Below the pieces are notes generated by a model. The model was not told the origin of the DNA, did no database searches, and saw nothing but the letters and a program-made list of their open reading frames with translations. This document shows positions 1 through 9,608 of a stretch of DNA of 64,000 nt, piece after piece. Both the position numbers and the translations under genes were made by a program. How positions within the stretch are numbered: position 1 is the first letter of the stretch; each line of letters starts with the position of its first letter. This DNA is from Mojavia pulchra JT2-VF2 (GTDB lineage: Bacteria; Cyanobacteriota; Cyanobacteriia; Cyanobacteriales; Nostocaceae), in assembly GCA_019359325.1 (NCBI GenBank), contig JAHHHN010000009.1:1-64000 (forward strand), in the 5' to 3' direction.

Positions 1-117
1 TCCTGGAGTTTTTTCTGATTAGCTGGTTCCATTATTGATTGAGGGAAGATTAATTTCTTCCTTTATTTTTGCTGATTTTCACCTCCACTTACTAGTTCAT
101 CTGTTCTTACAAAGCTG

Positions 118-479
118 AGATGCTCCCCAAAAAGCAGAAAATCAGATTTTTTCTAGTAATCGAATCTTCATTGAACACATAATTCGGCTTATCAAGATTT
201 TCCGCATTGCCTCTTGACGATTTCGACTTCATTCTCCGGTGTACGAGCAAATAATTTTTACTGTTTGTGGTTTAGTTAGATTAAGAATTGGTAGTTTAGT
301 TTTACCAACTTAATCAAAAGTGATAATTACATGCTCACACAAGATAAAGGGGGGGCATATTTTTTGGTCTAAACTATCACTAACTATCTTTAACCGTGAT
401 TACTACGTTTCTATGAAGATATCAAAGCTGGCTTTCAAAGCTTTGCACAGACACGCTTGTAAATTTTCGGACAGGTCTA
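118..479 (+). mobile_element. 3' remnant of IS element A (DDE_Tnp_4-type transposase)
   Basis: Translating the plus strand from about 118 gives the C-terminal end of the same transposase that is present at 3218-4155 on the other strand. The shared segments read SSNRIFIEH, then YEQII.TVCGLVRLRIGS and a final LPT. An in-frame stop interrupts it after FRIAS. The remnant ends in TTTTCGGACAGGTC followed by TA, matching the terminal repeat of the full copy with one change. Only the 3' part of the element lies in the window. The first 117 bases hold nothing I can assign. Confidence 0.8.
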
Positions 480-498
480 TTGATCAAGAATAACATTA

Positions 499-735
499 TT
501 AGAATCTATCCCACTAATACCAGCAATATGATAATCTGCTGTTGATGAAGGTAAGTTGTATTAGGGTATGGCTGGGCGATTTGAAGGATTAAGCGACCAG
601 TCATTACAGTTGTTTGAAGATATATTCCCCAAGGAGCCAGAAAAGAAAGGGCGGGGAATGCCCCATCGATGATTCTTTTATAGAGGATGAAAACCAATCG
701 AGTAAGTGGGTGACATATTTTTTCTTTTTCTATTT
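499..735 (+). mobile_element. 5' remnant of IS element B (IS5-like transposase start)
   Basis: It begins with a terminal repeat containing CTATCCCACTAAT at 506-518. This is the exact reverse complement of bases 4738-4750; over 20 bp (499-518 versus 4738-4757) 18 positions match. A transposase N-terminus starts at 568 (MAGRFEGLSD, then LFEDIFPKEPEKKGRGMPH) and decays through stops from about 670. The 3' part of what appears to be the same kind of element, in the same orientation, is at 4191-4757, so this may be one element split by about 3.4 kb. Confidence 0.7.
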
Positions 736-1201
736 GAAGGCAAAACAATAAAGCCACTCTGTCCCTGAATTCGGGAATTTTTTACTTTAAGCCACAATAT
801 CTTCGCTACTTTTACACCTTTTTGGTCAGTTTTTGCTTCTAAGCAAACCCTGCTGTTTGAATTAGGTTTAAGGAAAGTATGAATAGCCTAAAAGATGTAT
901 ATCGTGTACTAAAAAATTAAATTTTTAACAAGAGCATACCAGTAAATTAACTAAAATAATCTTTTAAGTACTACAATAGAGTTATGGCTAAAAATATTAA
1001 TTTTGAATATAGATTCAACAGCTTGAAATCAACTAAATCAAAAATCTATATTGAGAAATATATCTTTTGAATTTATTTTCAAAAAAAAGTGAGCGAAGGT
1101 ATATTCCGAGAAATAGATAAATTATACTCTTTTTGTAAATAATCTTGTCTAATATTGACAGCAAGTTTAGCTATAAAAACAACAATAAATAAAAGGAAAA
1201 A
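736..1201. other. Intergenic, AT-rich, no gene seen
   Basis: This stretch of about 460 bp is AT-rich and has no convincing reading frame on either strand. It presumably carries the promoter for the small membrane protein gene at 1202. I cannot pick a promoter with confidence. Confidence 0.5.
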
Positions 1202-1399
1202 ATGCCAAGACTCGTAGGAAATCGCTCTCATGCTGGAGCAAACATCACCATTATCATCATCCTGATCGCCACGTTTGGGGTACTCCTCGAATACTTTGGC
1301 GTGGTTGACATTGTTCCTGGTTTTGGTCGAGAGGGACGATATTTTCAGCTAAAAAGTCAGCTAACTAACGAACAAGTCACTGAACAACCCAATCAATAA
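1202..1399 (+). CDS. Small single-pass membrane protein, function unknown
   Basis: The product has 65 residues. A short basic N-terminus (MPRLVGNRSH) is followed by one hydrophobic helix at about residues 14-31 (NITIIIILIATFGVLLEY), then a polar tail rich in Q, N and E. AGGA about 6 bp before the ATG is a plausible ribosome binding site. The next gene (PRC-barrel protein) starts 16 bp after the stop on the same strand, so the two are probably co-transcribed and may act together at the membrane. I do not recognise a named family. Both genes lie between the two halves of a broken IS element. Confidence 0.65.
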   Translation: MPRLVGNRSHAGANITIIIILIATFGVLLEYFGVVDIVPGFGREGRYFQLKSQLTNEQVTEQPNQ

Positions 1400-1415
1400 A
1401 AACTGCGAGGAATAA

Positions 1416-3056
1416 ATGCGTAAAGGTAGTGATATTATCGATAAAGTGGTCGTCACATACGACGCTGGTAAGAAAATTGAGCGAATTCGAGATTTAATTT
1501 TCGATCAAAAACGCAATCAACTTTTGGGCTTCTTGGTAAAAGAGAAGGGACTGTTTCGGGATGCAAAAGTGATTCCTTTGCAAGAGGTGCAAGCTATAGG
1601 ATTAGATGCGATCGTAGTTAACTCTAAAGAATCTGTTGTTGAGGCACATCGTGTTCCGGCAATTAAAGAGATTTTGCACCAGAATATCGTGCTCAGAGGC
1701 ACGAGAATTCTGACTACTCAAGGACTCGATCTTGGCGGACTGGTTGATTTGTTCTTTGATGAGCACAGTGGACTGGTGGAAGGATACGAAGTTTCCGGTG
1801 GTGTGTTTGCCGATGCTTACTCTGGGCGATCATTCGTTCCTGCTCCCGAAACGCTGAAAATTGGTGACGATGTTGCTTTTGTGCCTCCAGAAACTGCTCA
1901 AATGATGGCAGAACAGGTCGGTGGTATCCGAGGAGCCGTTAACGCAACTGAAGATAGATTCCAAGACTCGGCTGAGACTGCTAACCGCAGACTGCAAACA
2001 GCAGTTCAAACCGTAAATGAGCAACTGCAAAGCTCGGTAGAGAACGTGAACCGTAGTCTACAGGAAGCAAGGCAGAATGCAAGTGAGCAATTGCAGACGG
2101 CAACTGATGCTACTAGCAGCAAACTGCAAGACCTGAATCGAGATGCGACTGCTTCGCTGACTAATAATTTGGTTGACCCTGCGGAGCAAAAGGTATATGT
2201 GATTGGCAAGCACGTTGAGCAGGATGTGCTGACTCCAGACGGAAATGTATTGCTACTGCAAGGGCAGGAAGTCACCCTAGTCGATGCAGAAGCGGCTGAT
2301 CGCCTGGGTATCCTTGATGAACTCTATCGAGCCACCAATGGCAGTCTAACTGCAAACATCAGCCGCAATATGCAAGCAGCAATCGAATCTACTAGCAATC
2401 GAATTGGGAGCGCAACTCACAGTAGCGTCGCTAATCTGCGTCACTCAGTTGATGGGCTGGCTGCACATGTAGCGATCCAACAAACAAAAGGGCGCAGAGT
2501 CTTGCAAACAGTGCGTGCTAACGAAGGCTTAATTATTGCAGCATCTGGGCAAATTGTGACCGAATCCGTTCTCGATCGTACCCAGACTTACGGTAAAGAA
2601 GCAGAATTACTCAATGCTGTCGGTCTAGATTTGGCAACCGTAGCCCGTTCTAGCGCTAATGACACTTGGTTAGAAACCAAAGTTCAACTGCGCGACGGAG
2701 CAAGCATCGCCCAAAAGAACCTCAACAGTTTCTGGCAAGCCTTGAAAAAGCAGTCTGAAAAGCTACAAGGACGCAGCACACGGGCAATGAAGAAGCAACG
2801 AATTGAACAAGCATTGGGTCGTCCAGTTACCCGTGTCATTCTTGACCCAGAAGACAACGTAATTCTCAATGTGGGTGAACTAATTACCCATCGCGCCGTC
2901 CGTCAGGCTGAAGAAAGTGGAGTTCTGAATATCTTACTGAGTTCAGTCTATACCAAGGAGCCAGAAATCTCTGACAAGGAGTTACGTGCTTCAGAACACG
3001 GAATGGCAGCCTTAGTGCATCACGGTAATGGGCGATCACAACTTGAATCTAAATAG
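1416..3056 (+). CDS. PRC-barrel domain protein with central coiled coil
   Basis: The product has 546 residues. Residues of about 5-75 and 90-150 look like tandem PRC-barrel domains ([20 protein letters not shown] and the repeat around [19 protein letters not shown]). PRC barrels are small beta-barrels known from photosynthetic reaction centre H subunits and RimM. Residues of about 175-250 form a Q/N/E-rich helical stretch with repeated short units ([19 protein letters not shown]), probably a coiled coil. The C-terminal half has further barrel-like segments ([38 protein letters not shown]). GAGG lies 8 bp upstream of the ATG. The stop codon TAG is created at the junction with the IS terminal repeat at 3055, so the native C-terminus may be lost. 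Its precise role is unknown. Confidence 0.8.
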   Translation: MRKGSDIIDKVVVTYDAGKKIERIRDLIFDQKRNQLLGFLVKEKGLFRDAKVIPLQEVQAIGLDAIVVNSKESVVEAHRVPAIKEILHQNIVLRGTRILTTQGLDLGGLVDLFFDEHSGLVEGYEVSGGVFADAYSGRSFVPAPETLKIGDDVAFVPPETAQMMAEQVGGIRGAVNATEDRFQDSAETANRRLQTAVQTVNEQLQSSVENVNRSLQEARQNASEQLQTATDATSSKLQDLNRDATASLTNNLVDPAEQKVYVIGKHVEQDVLTPDGNVLLLQGQEVTLVDAEAADRLGILDELYRATNGSLTANISRNMQAAIESTSNRIGSATHSSVANLRHSVDGLAAHVAIQQTKGRRVLQTVRANEGLIIAASGQIVTESVLDRTQTYGKEAELLNAVGLDLATVARSSANDTWLETKVQLRDGASIAQKNLNSFWQALKKQSEKLQGRSTRAMKKQRIEQALGRPVTRVILDPEDNVILNVGELITHRAVRQAEESGVLNILLSSVYTKEPEISDKELRASEHGMAALVHHGNGRSQLESK

Positions 3057-4190
3057 ACTTGTCCGAAAACTCCTTGCGCCAGAGTGTTCAAAGCTTTGAG
3101 ACAAAACTTTGAGATTTTTGCGAAAACGCAGTTACAAGGGTTTGATATAGTTAGTGATAGTTTAGAGGCATAAAAATAAACTCCTAGTTTCTAAAAATTT
3201 ATGATTATTGTTACTAATTAAGTTGGTAAAATTAAACTGCCTATTCTCAACCTAACCAACCCACAAACTGTTAAAATAATCTGCTCATAACTATCAATTT
3301 TTAAGCGGAATCTTTGTGAGACTATGCGAAATATTTTGAGTAAACGAATCAAATGCTCAATAAATATCCGATTACTAGATAAAGCTTTGTTTTCATCTTT
3401 TTGTTGTTGGGTTAGTTCTTGTTTCGGTTTTCTTTTATGAGGAGTAATAATATTCTCACCACCTTGATACGCTTTATTTCCTGAAAATGGCTGAGATTTA
3501 TCAAATTTCTCTTGAGATTTACGAAACAACTTTATATCTGCTGTTGGCCCACGAGCGCCTACTTCTGCCTGACAATATCTTTGGCTTCTGGTAGCCCAAT
3601 TACTTGACTTTTTAAAGTATGTTGTCTCTTCTTTCCAGAAAAATATTCTTGTTGCTCTTTTTGGCCGGAAGGTCTATATATTAACTGTTCCAGGCTATCG
3701 ACTAATAGCCTAAAATTCGTTAACACTTCTTGAAAAAATAGTAAATTGCTTTCATTATCTGAGACTTGTTCTAATAAACTAGATGGTAAGATATCTCGAA
3801 GGATTGGTACCCAATAATGGAATGTATCATTAGCTTCTGTCTTAGAAACTCCAAACAACATTCCTAATACTTGAAATGTCGGCATCTGCCGTAAATAAAA
3901 TAAGCATAAACATACTGGCTCTTGGATTAATAGTAATTCTTTGCGCCCCCCGCCAGCCGCATTGATTCTGATTTTATGGCTTGACTGTTTAGTTTTAATT
4001 TCGTTGTGACGATTTCTGGCACAATTTAGCAGCGATTGTAATTGTTCGTAACTAATCCCTAAAATTTGTTTTGTTCGTAGTGGATACTTTTGGATATAAT
4101 CAAAAACCATAACTAATATTGAAAATGGTAGACACTCATTTAAACGTTTTACCATTTTTCTTTTCCTAAGTTAATATTTCGGACAAGTCT
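3055..4190 (-). mobile_element. IS element A, complete ends, 1.1 kb
   Basis: It is bounded by perfect inverted repeats: AGACTTGTCCGAAA at 3055-3068 and TTTCGGACAAGTCT at 4177-4190. TA is present at both edges, compatible with a TA target duplication as in several IS5-superfamily groups. It encodes one transposase on the minus strand, broken by a frameshift. The left flank is the PRC-barrel gene but the right flank is the interior of IS element B. The site is therefore not a simple insertion into one sequence; a rearrangement or an adjacent deletion is likely. Confidence 0.85.
3218..4155 (-). pseudogene. IS element A transposase (DDE_Tnp_4 family), frameshifted
   Basis: The N-terminal part (4155 down to 3559) contains a helix-turn-helix-type region with the motif FQVLGMLFGVSKTEANDTFH and the first acidic residue in VDSLEQL. 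The C-terminal part (3529 down to 3218, in another frame) carries SGNKAYQG and SSNRIFIEH, holding the second and third catalytic positions. Between them the reading frame is lost after LPEAKDIV. In relatives as I recall them the second motif is GDKAY; here it reads GNKAY, so the catalytic Asp appears replaced by Asn. The copy is probably inactive unless programmed frameshifting applies. Confidence 0.75.
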
Positions 4191-4757
4191 ACTAGGAATT
4201 GCTCAAGAGAAGGGTTTAATTAACTGGAGTTACGGTGCCGTTGACGGGTCTTTTTCCCCCTGGAAAAGGTGGCGGTGAGGGTGTTAAGTATGGCCATAAA
4301 GGCAAAGGGATTTTGATACATACGCTAACTGATGGTAATGGTATGCCTTTGGCCAATCGCACAACTCCAGCCAACGGTAGCGAAAGAGATCAAGTTATAC
4401 CACTGTTAGATAGTGTCAAAGTCAACACGAACAAACCCGGTAGACCGCGTAAACGAGTAAAAGTGTTGGCGGCAGATAAAGGTTACGATTCCAAAGATAA
4501 ACGTGCTGCTTTGCGTAGACGCGGTATCAGACCACAATTACCCAAGCGTGTTTGGAAGAGCAAGAAGAATCGCGGCAGACCAATTAAAATCTCAGTTCCA
4601 CGTTTTCAACAAGAGCGTTGTTTCGCCTGGTTCCAAAGAAAATATCGCAGGCTTGTGGTTCGATGGGAGCGGATTTCTGCCTGCTTCAACGCTTTTCTTT
4701 CTCTAGCTAGAATTCACATTTGGATTAATAGAATTTTATTAGTGGGATAGGTTCTTA
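4191..4757 (+). mobile_element. 3' remnant of IS element B with IS5-like transposase
   Basis: This segment encodes the catalytic core of an IS4/IS5-superfamily transposase. The first Asp is in GAVDGSFSP (frame starting near 4198), followed by a frameshift around the C-run at 4255-4262. The rest reads on from 4260: LAADKGYDSK holds the second Asp and QERCFAWFQRKYRRLVVRWE holds the Glu/YREK-like motif. Translation ends at 4750, inside the terminal repeat ATTAGTGGGATAG. The first roughly 120 residues are missing here; their counterpart lies at 568-735. It is non-functional. Confidence 0.8.
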
Positions 4758-4927
4758 GCATCTTCACCCCATCCCAGTCCAAGAATAAGACCATTAGCAT
4801 AAGCTTTATCTCCAAGTTCAGCTATTTCTAAAATTAGAGATTTATACTTAGGTTCTAGTTTTCCTGCTTGAATCATCTTATCTAATCTGGCTTCAAATTC
4901 GGTGTATGATTCAATCTTCTGGGTCAT
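4739..4927 (-). CDS. Small hypothetical protein, 3' end replaced by IS terminus
   Basis: The product has 62 residues with balanced charged and helical composition (MTQKIESYTEFEARLDKMIQ start). It has no signal peptide or membrane segment, and I recognise no family. The last residues and the stop (N-L-S-H-stop) are encoded by the terminal repeat of IS element B, so the original C-terminus was probably longer and was cut off by the IS insertion. No strong ribosome binding site is visible before the ATG. It may be a fragment rather than a working gene. Confidence 0.45.
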   Translation of the reverse strand: MTQKIESYTEFEARLDKMIQAGKLEPKYKSLILEIAELGDKAYANGLILGLGWGEDAKNLSH

Positions 4928-5277
4928 TGTTTTGAATTATATTGTAACTGAGATTTTGTGACGATACTCATCAACTTGGGTGAAACAATCTTTGCCACAA
5001 TCTTGTGTAACGTGCTGATCATTTATAATCTACACAGCCAGGGATACCATTTTTTTGGAACCACTAATAATTATTAGCTTGGTAGCATACCTAGAATCTG
5101 AGTTATGAATTGTGCTGGCAAATGCCAGTAAGGTTTCAACTATGTATATTATTAGTAATAGCGATAGCAATTGATCAGGAAAAATACTTCAAATCCTATC
5201 GAATGTGCAAATAGTAAATAAAACAAAAACAGAAATTACACTCAAAGGTACATACAATAAATTACGAGAATTGGCAA
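4928..5277. other. Intergenic, nothing identified
   Basis: About 350 bp, AT-rich. No repeat family of this window and no plausible frame was recognised. It separates two divergently oriented genes and must carry their upstream signals. Confidence 0.4.
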
Positions 5278-5985
5278 ATGGTTAGAGAATACTCACCCCA
5301 AACACAATCCAATTCGCCTCTAGAAAATCTGCCCCCGCTTCAAAGTGGCGATCGCCTGACTCGCCCCGAATTTGAACGACGTTACGCGGCTGCTCCTCAT
5401 ATCAAAAAAGCAGAACTGATTGAAGGAATCGTTTACGTGGCATCTCCATTAAGACATGAACAGCATGGTAAACCTCACAGCCGGATGATAACTTGGTTAG
5501 GAGTTTACCAATCATTAACTCCTGGTATTGACTTAAGTGATGCTCCAACTGTCAGACTCGATTTAGATAACGAACCACAACCGGATGCAGTGCTGTTTGT
5601 TGAAACAGCTGCGGGTGGACAGACAAAATTGAGTAGCGATGGTTATATTGAAGGTGCGCCTGAGTTAATTGTAGAAATAGCCGCAAGTAGTGCCGCGATC
5701 GATAGGGGCAGCAAAAAACAGGTTTACCGCCGTAACGGGGTGTTGGAATACATAATCTGGCAATCTTACGAGAATCAAATAGAATGGTTTTACCTCAGTG
5801 ATGGCGACTATCAATTGCTATCTCCTGGTGAAGATGGGATCATTCGCTCTCAAGTTTTTCCAGGGTTGTGGTTAGCTGTGGAAGCATTGCTAGACAATCA
5901 GATGGTGCGGGTGTTACAGGTGTTGCAGCTGGGATTAAATTCCTCTGAACATGGTAATTTTGTCGAGCAATTGGCGAACAGATAA
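5278..5985 (+). CDS. Uma2 family endonuclease (DUF820)
   Basis: The product has 235 residues. It carries the PD-(D/E)XK nuclease-like pattern typical of the family, which is greatly expanded in cyanobacteria. Visible are the Glu of AELIEG (about residue 46), the Asp of PQPDAVL (about 105), the Glu of LIVEIAASS (about 135), and the downstream Lys of KKQVYRRNGVLEYIIW. The family is a putative nuclease whose cellular substrate is not established. It stands alone, with no partner antitoxin-like gene seen. The C-terminal 30 residues extend past the usual core. Confidence 0.85.
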   Translation: MVREYSPQTQSNSPLENLPPLQSGDRLTRPEFERRYAAAPHIKKAELIEGIVYVASPLRHEQHGKPHSRMITWLGVYQSLTPGIDLSDAPTVRLDLDNEPQPDAVLFVETAAGGQTKLSSDGYIEGAPELIVEIAASSAAIDRGSKKQVYRRNGVLEYIIWQSYENQIEWFYLSDGDYQLLSPGEDGIIRSQVFPGLWLAVEALLDNQMVRVLQVLQLGLNSSEHGNFVEQLANR

Positions 5986-6358
5986 ATGCGCCATCGCTAC
6001 CAGCCATGACAAAGTTTGTAGGCGGATGTCTATGGGACTTGTCTGAGACATTTTTTACCCGATCAAGGGAAGAATCTTAGACAAAATTAATTGGGAAGCA
6101 ATGCGATTTTGTGAGGTGTTTCCAAAATTAGGGCGATCGCCAATCTTCATGCTTAAGCGCGAAGTACTTTAAAATACAATATAAAATTGTTCCAACTGTC
6201 TGCCATCCATCGACTTGGAGTCGCTCAATTTTTGATAAAAAAATACTCAAGCGCCAAAAGCCCGCGCTCCGGTTGAGCAACATATTAAGCTTACGTGTAA
6301 CTCGATGGATGGGCTTGTACCTCAGCCCATCCACCGCACTTAAGTGCAAACGACATTC
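5986..6358. other. Intergenic, nothing identified
   Basis: About 370 bp. A 73-codon minus-strand frame here has no protein-like features. The segment lies between two convergent genes, so it should contain termination signals, but I see no clear hairpin with a T-run. Confidence 0.4.
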
Positions 6359-6730
6359 TTATCTCTGTTTGCAGCTTGCGGTAAGTTCTACATTGTAGAA
6401 AGTCCCTGGTTTGGGATTAATTGAACGCAACTCCTGAATAAAAGCATTAAATCTTGTATTGCTTGTGCCGAAGCCAGCTTCAGCACAAGCAGATAAACCT
6501 CCTTCGATGGGAATAGGAGATCCGACCCTGGGACTATATACAATGAATTTATCGACGGTGCTAGTGCCGACTGCAAACCCGATAACTTGGCGAATTGTTC
6601 GCAAAGCGGCATTATCTAAGGAACCACCAATACTGCCAATACTGATATTAACCGCACGATTTTCAGCAAAGGCCGGCGCATTAATCGACAATACTGCCCC
6701 GACAATAATGAAACAGGTGAACTTCTTCAT
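6359..6730 (-). CDS. Small secreted protein, function unknown
   Basis: The start is placed at the second ATG (MKKFTCF), because GGAGGAGAGG directly upstream is a strong ribosome binding site; the earlier in-frame ATG lies across it. The product has 123 residues. Residues 1-23 form a classical signal peptide ending in AFA. The mature part (ENRAVNISIGSIGG) contains two or three cysteines (ACAEAGFG, ASCKQR), possibly a disulfide. I recognise no named family. Confidence 0.7.
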   Translation of the reverse strand: MKKFTCFIIVGAVLSINAPAFAENRAVNISIGSIGGSLDNAALRTIRQVIGFAVGTSTVDKFIVYSPRVGSPIPIEGGLSACAEAGFGTSNTRFNAFIQELRSINPKPGTFYNVELTASCKQR

Positions 6731-7387
6731 TTTCCTCTCCTCCAAAAAATTGAAAAACTAATAATTAGGTTTCGACATGGATGAAGTACATCAGAGACTT
6801 TGCCATGTAAGGTTTTCAGGCATCGTGTTGTACCTCACTCGGCTGAAAACTTATGTAGGTAAAAATCGTGGAATAACTATTTATTATCCCTCTTTTGTTA
6901 CCTTCGGCAAAGAATAATCTCAAACCCCTATTTTTACGTTTCTTTTCAACAAAAGAATTGGGTGCGGCTCTTTTAAAAATACGGTATCTTGAATAAGGGT
7001 AATTTAGGAGATGCTTGTCGAACAAAGGTATTGAAAAAATTCCCAGGTCTAAACTCCTTAAGTTCAGATAGTGTTTACAGCTATTTTCAGATAAATAAAC
7101 CACATTTTTTTATCTCACGCAGAGACGCAGAGAGAAATATAAGAGTGTGGTCTAAATACATGAAAACTGCGTCAATTAATCCTTATAGCTACTCGGAGAA
7201 TATTATGTTTTACTTTTTGCTTACTTCTGTCCCATTGCATAAGTAAAACTCTTATAATTAGGAAATGGCATTTAGTAAAATTTATGTTACGCGATCATTG
7301 GATAGGAGAGTTGAATGATTATTGCTCTTATTAAAAAGCTATAATCATGACTTCTTTTCCTTGTACCCTCTTTTTTCTTCCATACTG
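6731..7387. other. Intergenic, contains one dispersed repeat
   Basis: About 660 bp, AT-rich. The only recognisable element is the CACGCAGAGACGCAGAG...GAGTGTGGTC repeat at 7113-7152. Open frames of 85-95 codons here cross that repeat and lack protein-like composition. Confidence 0.4.
7113..7152 (+). repeat. CACGCAGAG-type dispersed repeat
   Basis: It starts with TCTCACGCAGAGACGCAGAG and ends with AAGAGTGTGGTC. A longer copy with the same two ends lies in inverted orientation at 31341-31397. Confidence 0.6.
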
Positions 7388-9228
7388 TTAATTTGGCAAT
7401 TTATCAGTTAAATAAACTTGAATCAGGTGTAGAAAATCTTCCAAATCTTGGACTAATTTAGCTGTATCTTGAAGCTCTTGGGTATGGCCTAATTTTTCTA
7501 GTTGTTCTGCGGCTTGCTGCATAGTTGTAGCTCCGACATTGGCACTAGCGCCTTTGAGATGGTGCGATTCCTTAAGAAGTTGCTGAAAATCATTAGTCGC
7601 GATCGCAGTTTTGGCTGCTTCTAAATGAGACTGGCTATCTTCAACAAATAATTGTAGTAATTCCAATTCAAATTCTGCGTTATTTTCGGAAAGTTGATGT
7701 AGATGTTCTCAATCAAGGGGTAGGCCGAGTGCATCAGTATTTGTCAGAGATTCTATCTGCTCAGTTGTATCTGTATTTTGTGTTTTGAAAATTATACTTG
7801 TCCAATGCTCTAGCGTTACTGCCAATTTTTCTTTCATCACTGGCTTGCTGAGATAGTCATCCATGCCTGCATCTAAACACATTTGTCTATCTTCTTTCAT
7901 TGCATTAGCAGTCATAGCAATATCTCAGCAATAGTAGAAGTTGCTTTAATCTGCGCTCCTAAAGCCATGCCATCTGTTTCGGGCATTTGCATATTAATTA
8001 AGATGACATCATAAGGCTGGTTTTGCTCACAAGCTTCTTGAATTACACCCAGAGCCACAGCAGCACTCTCAGCTTGATCTACTTGCATTCCCCAACGGGT
8101 AGCTTGATGGTAAATAATTTTGCGATTAGTAGCGTTGTCATCTACTACTAACAAGCGGCGATTGTTCAGCAGCCCGCGATCGCTTATTGTAGAAGCAGGC
8201 TGGAGTTGCTTGGCAAAAGTCACCTCAAACCAAAACTGCGAGCCTTGCCCCAGCTGACTTTCTACGCCAATTTCTCCTCCCATCAAAGTTACTAATTGTT
8301 TGCAAATAGCTAATCCTAAACCTGTACCGCCATATTTGCGGGTAGTAAAAGCATCAACTTGGGTAAATGGCTGAAAGAGTCTGCTTTGATTTTCTGGGGT
8401 AATGCCAAGACCCGTATCTGTGATAGCAAAGTTAATGTAGCTGTATTTGGAGTTTGCGAACGTAATTCTACTCGGATTAATATCTCCCCTGTGCTAGTAA
8501 ACTTAATCGCATTGCTAATCAAGTTCATCAGAATTTGCCGTAAGCGTGTAGCATCTCCTTGCAGGTGGGTGGGAACGTTGCGATAAATTAATGCCGCAAT
8601 TTCTAATCCTTTATTGTGGGCTTGGGGAGCCAACAAATCCAAAACTTCCTCAACACAGGTTGATAAGTCAAAGTCTAGAGTTTCGAGCATCATTTCCCCA
8701 GCCTCAAGTTTGGATAAATCCAAAATCTCGTTGATTAGGGATAACAAAGCATCTCCACTAATAGGTATAGCACAAGTGATAATTTCTTGGAGTTGTCGCC
8801 GTTCTCTTTCTAGCGAGATCCCGCGGTACATTGTCAATGACACATAGTGTTCCCAACCCATACCCCTCTGCGTTAATTAGAGGTACACCTGCATAAAAAC
8901 GTACATGAGGATCTGATGTGACTAAGGGATTAGCAGCAAATCTTTCGTCAGTTGTGGCATCAGGAACAATAAAAATGTTTGGTTTGACAATAGCATGAGC
9001 GCAAAATGCAACATTACGGGGTGTTTCTAACGCCTCCAAACCGATTTTGGATTTGAACCACTGACGATTGGCATCAACCAAGGTGACTAAAGCAATAGGA
9101 GTACCACAAATATATGATGCTAAACGAGTGAGGTCATCAAAGGCAGCTTCAGCATTTGAGCCAAGAATTTGATACTACGAAAGTGCTTCAAGTCTCTGTG
9201 CTTCGTTATCAGGTAATGGCGCGTTCAT
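7388..9228 (-). pseudogene. Decayed GAF-HisKA-HATPase-REC-Hpt hybrid histidine kinase
   Basis: Reading down from the ATG at 9228 gives MNAPLPDNEAQRLEALS, a premature TAG, then a GAF domain ([19 protein letters not shown] to [12 protein letters not shown]). The frame is lost near 8800. The HisKA domain resumes at [20 protein letters not shown], and the phosphoacceptor-His segment appears deleted. An intact N box follows (LRQILMNLISNAIKF), then a frameshift, then the G boxes in another frame ([24 protein letters not shown]). The receiver has VDDNATNRK, but the acceptor position reads LINMQMPETDG, with Asn for Asp. A break at about 7915 precedes the receiver end. Hpt is in a separate frame (ESHHLKGASANVG). 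Together these make a functional product very unlikely. Confidence 0.88.
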
Positions 9229-9608
9229 TTTTAATTTAAAAGTAAACAAAATATTGTTAATTAATAGAGCTATTACTGGCTTACTATGTTTTGACTGTAA
9301 CTACGAGCAATCAAGGACTGAGATTTACAATCTCTGATCCCATAACAAACTAATAAACGATATTAATAATTTTTTACTAATTTTTATTCAGTAATTTTAC
9401 GGTAATGCTGAATGTATAGTTAGCATAAGGATGAATAGGCAATCAAAAACAGTCATTAATAATTGATGAGGCGATCGCAAAAAAGCATATGCTAGTTCAG
9501 TAGTACCCCTTCAATACTCACAAGCAATGCTTATTGCAATAGCTAGAAAAATAATCAACAATACAATTGCAATTGCACTTGAGGATAAAACAGCAAAGTA
9601 ACTAAACT
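9229..9608. other. Intergenic, nothing identified
   Basis: About 380 bp, AT-rich, upstream of the cytochrome b gene on one side and of the dead kinase on the other. One HIP1-like GCGATCGC is at about 9472. No regulator site could be named. Confidence 0.4.

Noticed and set aside
506-757. 83-codon minus-strand frame
   Set aside because: It overlaps the degenerate transposase start on the plus strand and has no features of its own.
2006-2275. 89-codon minus-strand Ser/Cys-rich frame
   Set aside because: Antisense of the coiled-coil region of the PRC-barrel gene.
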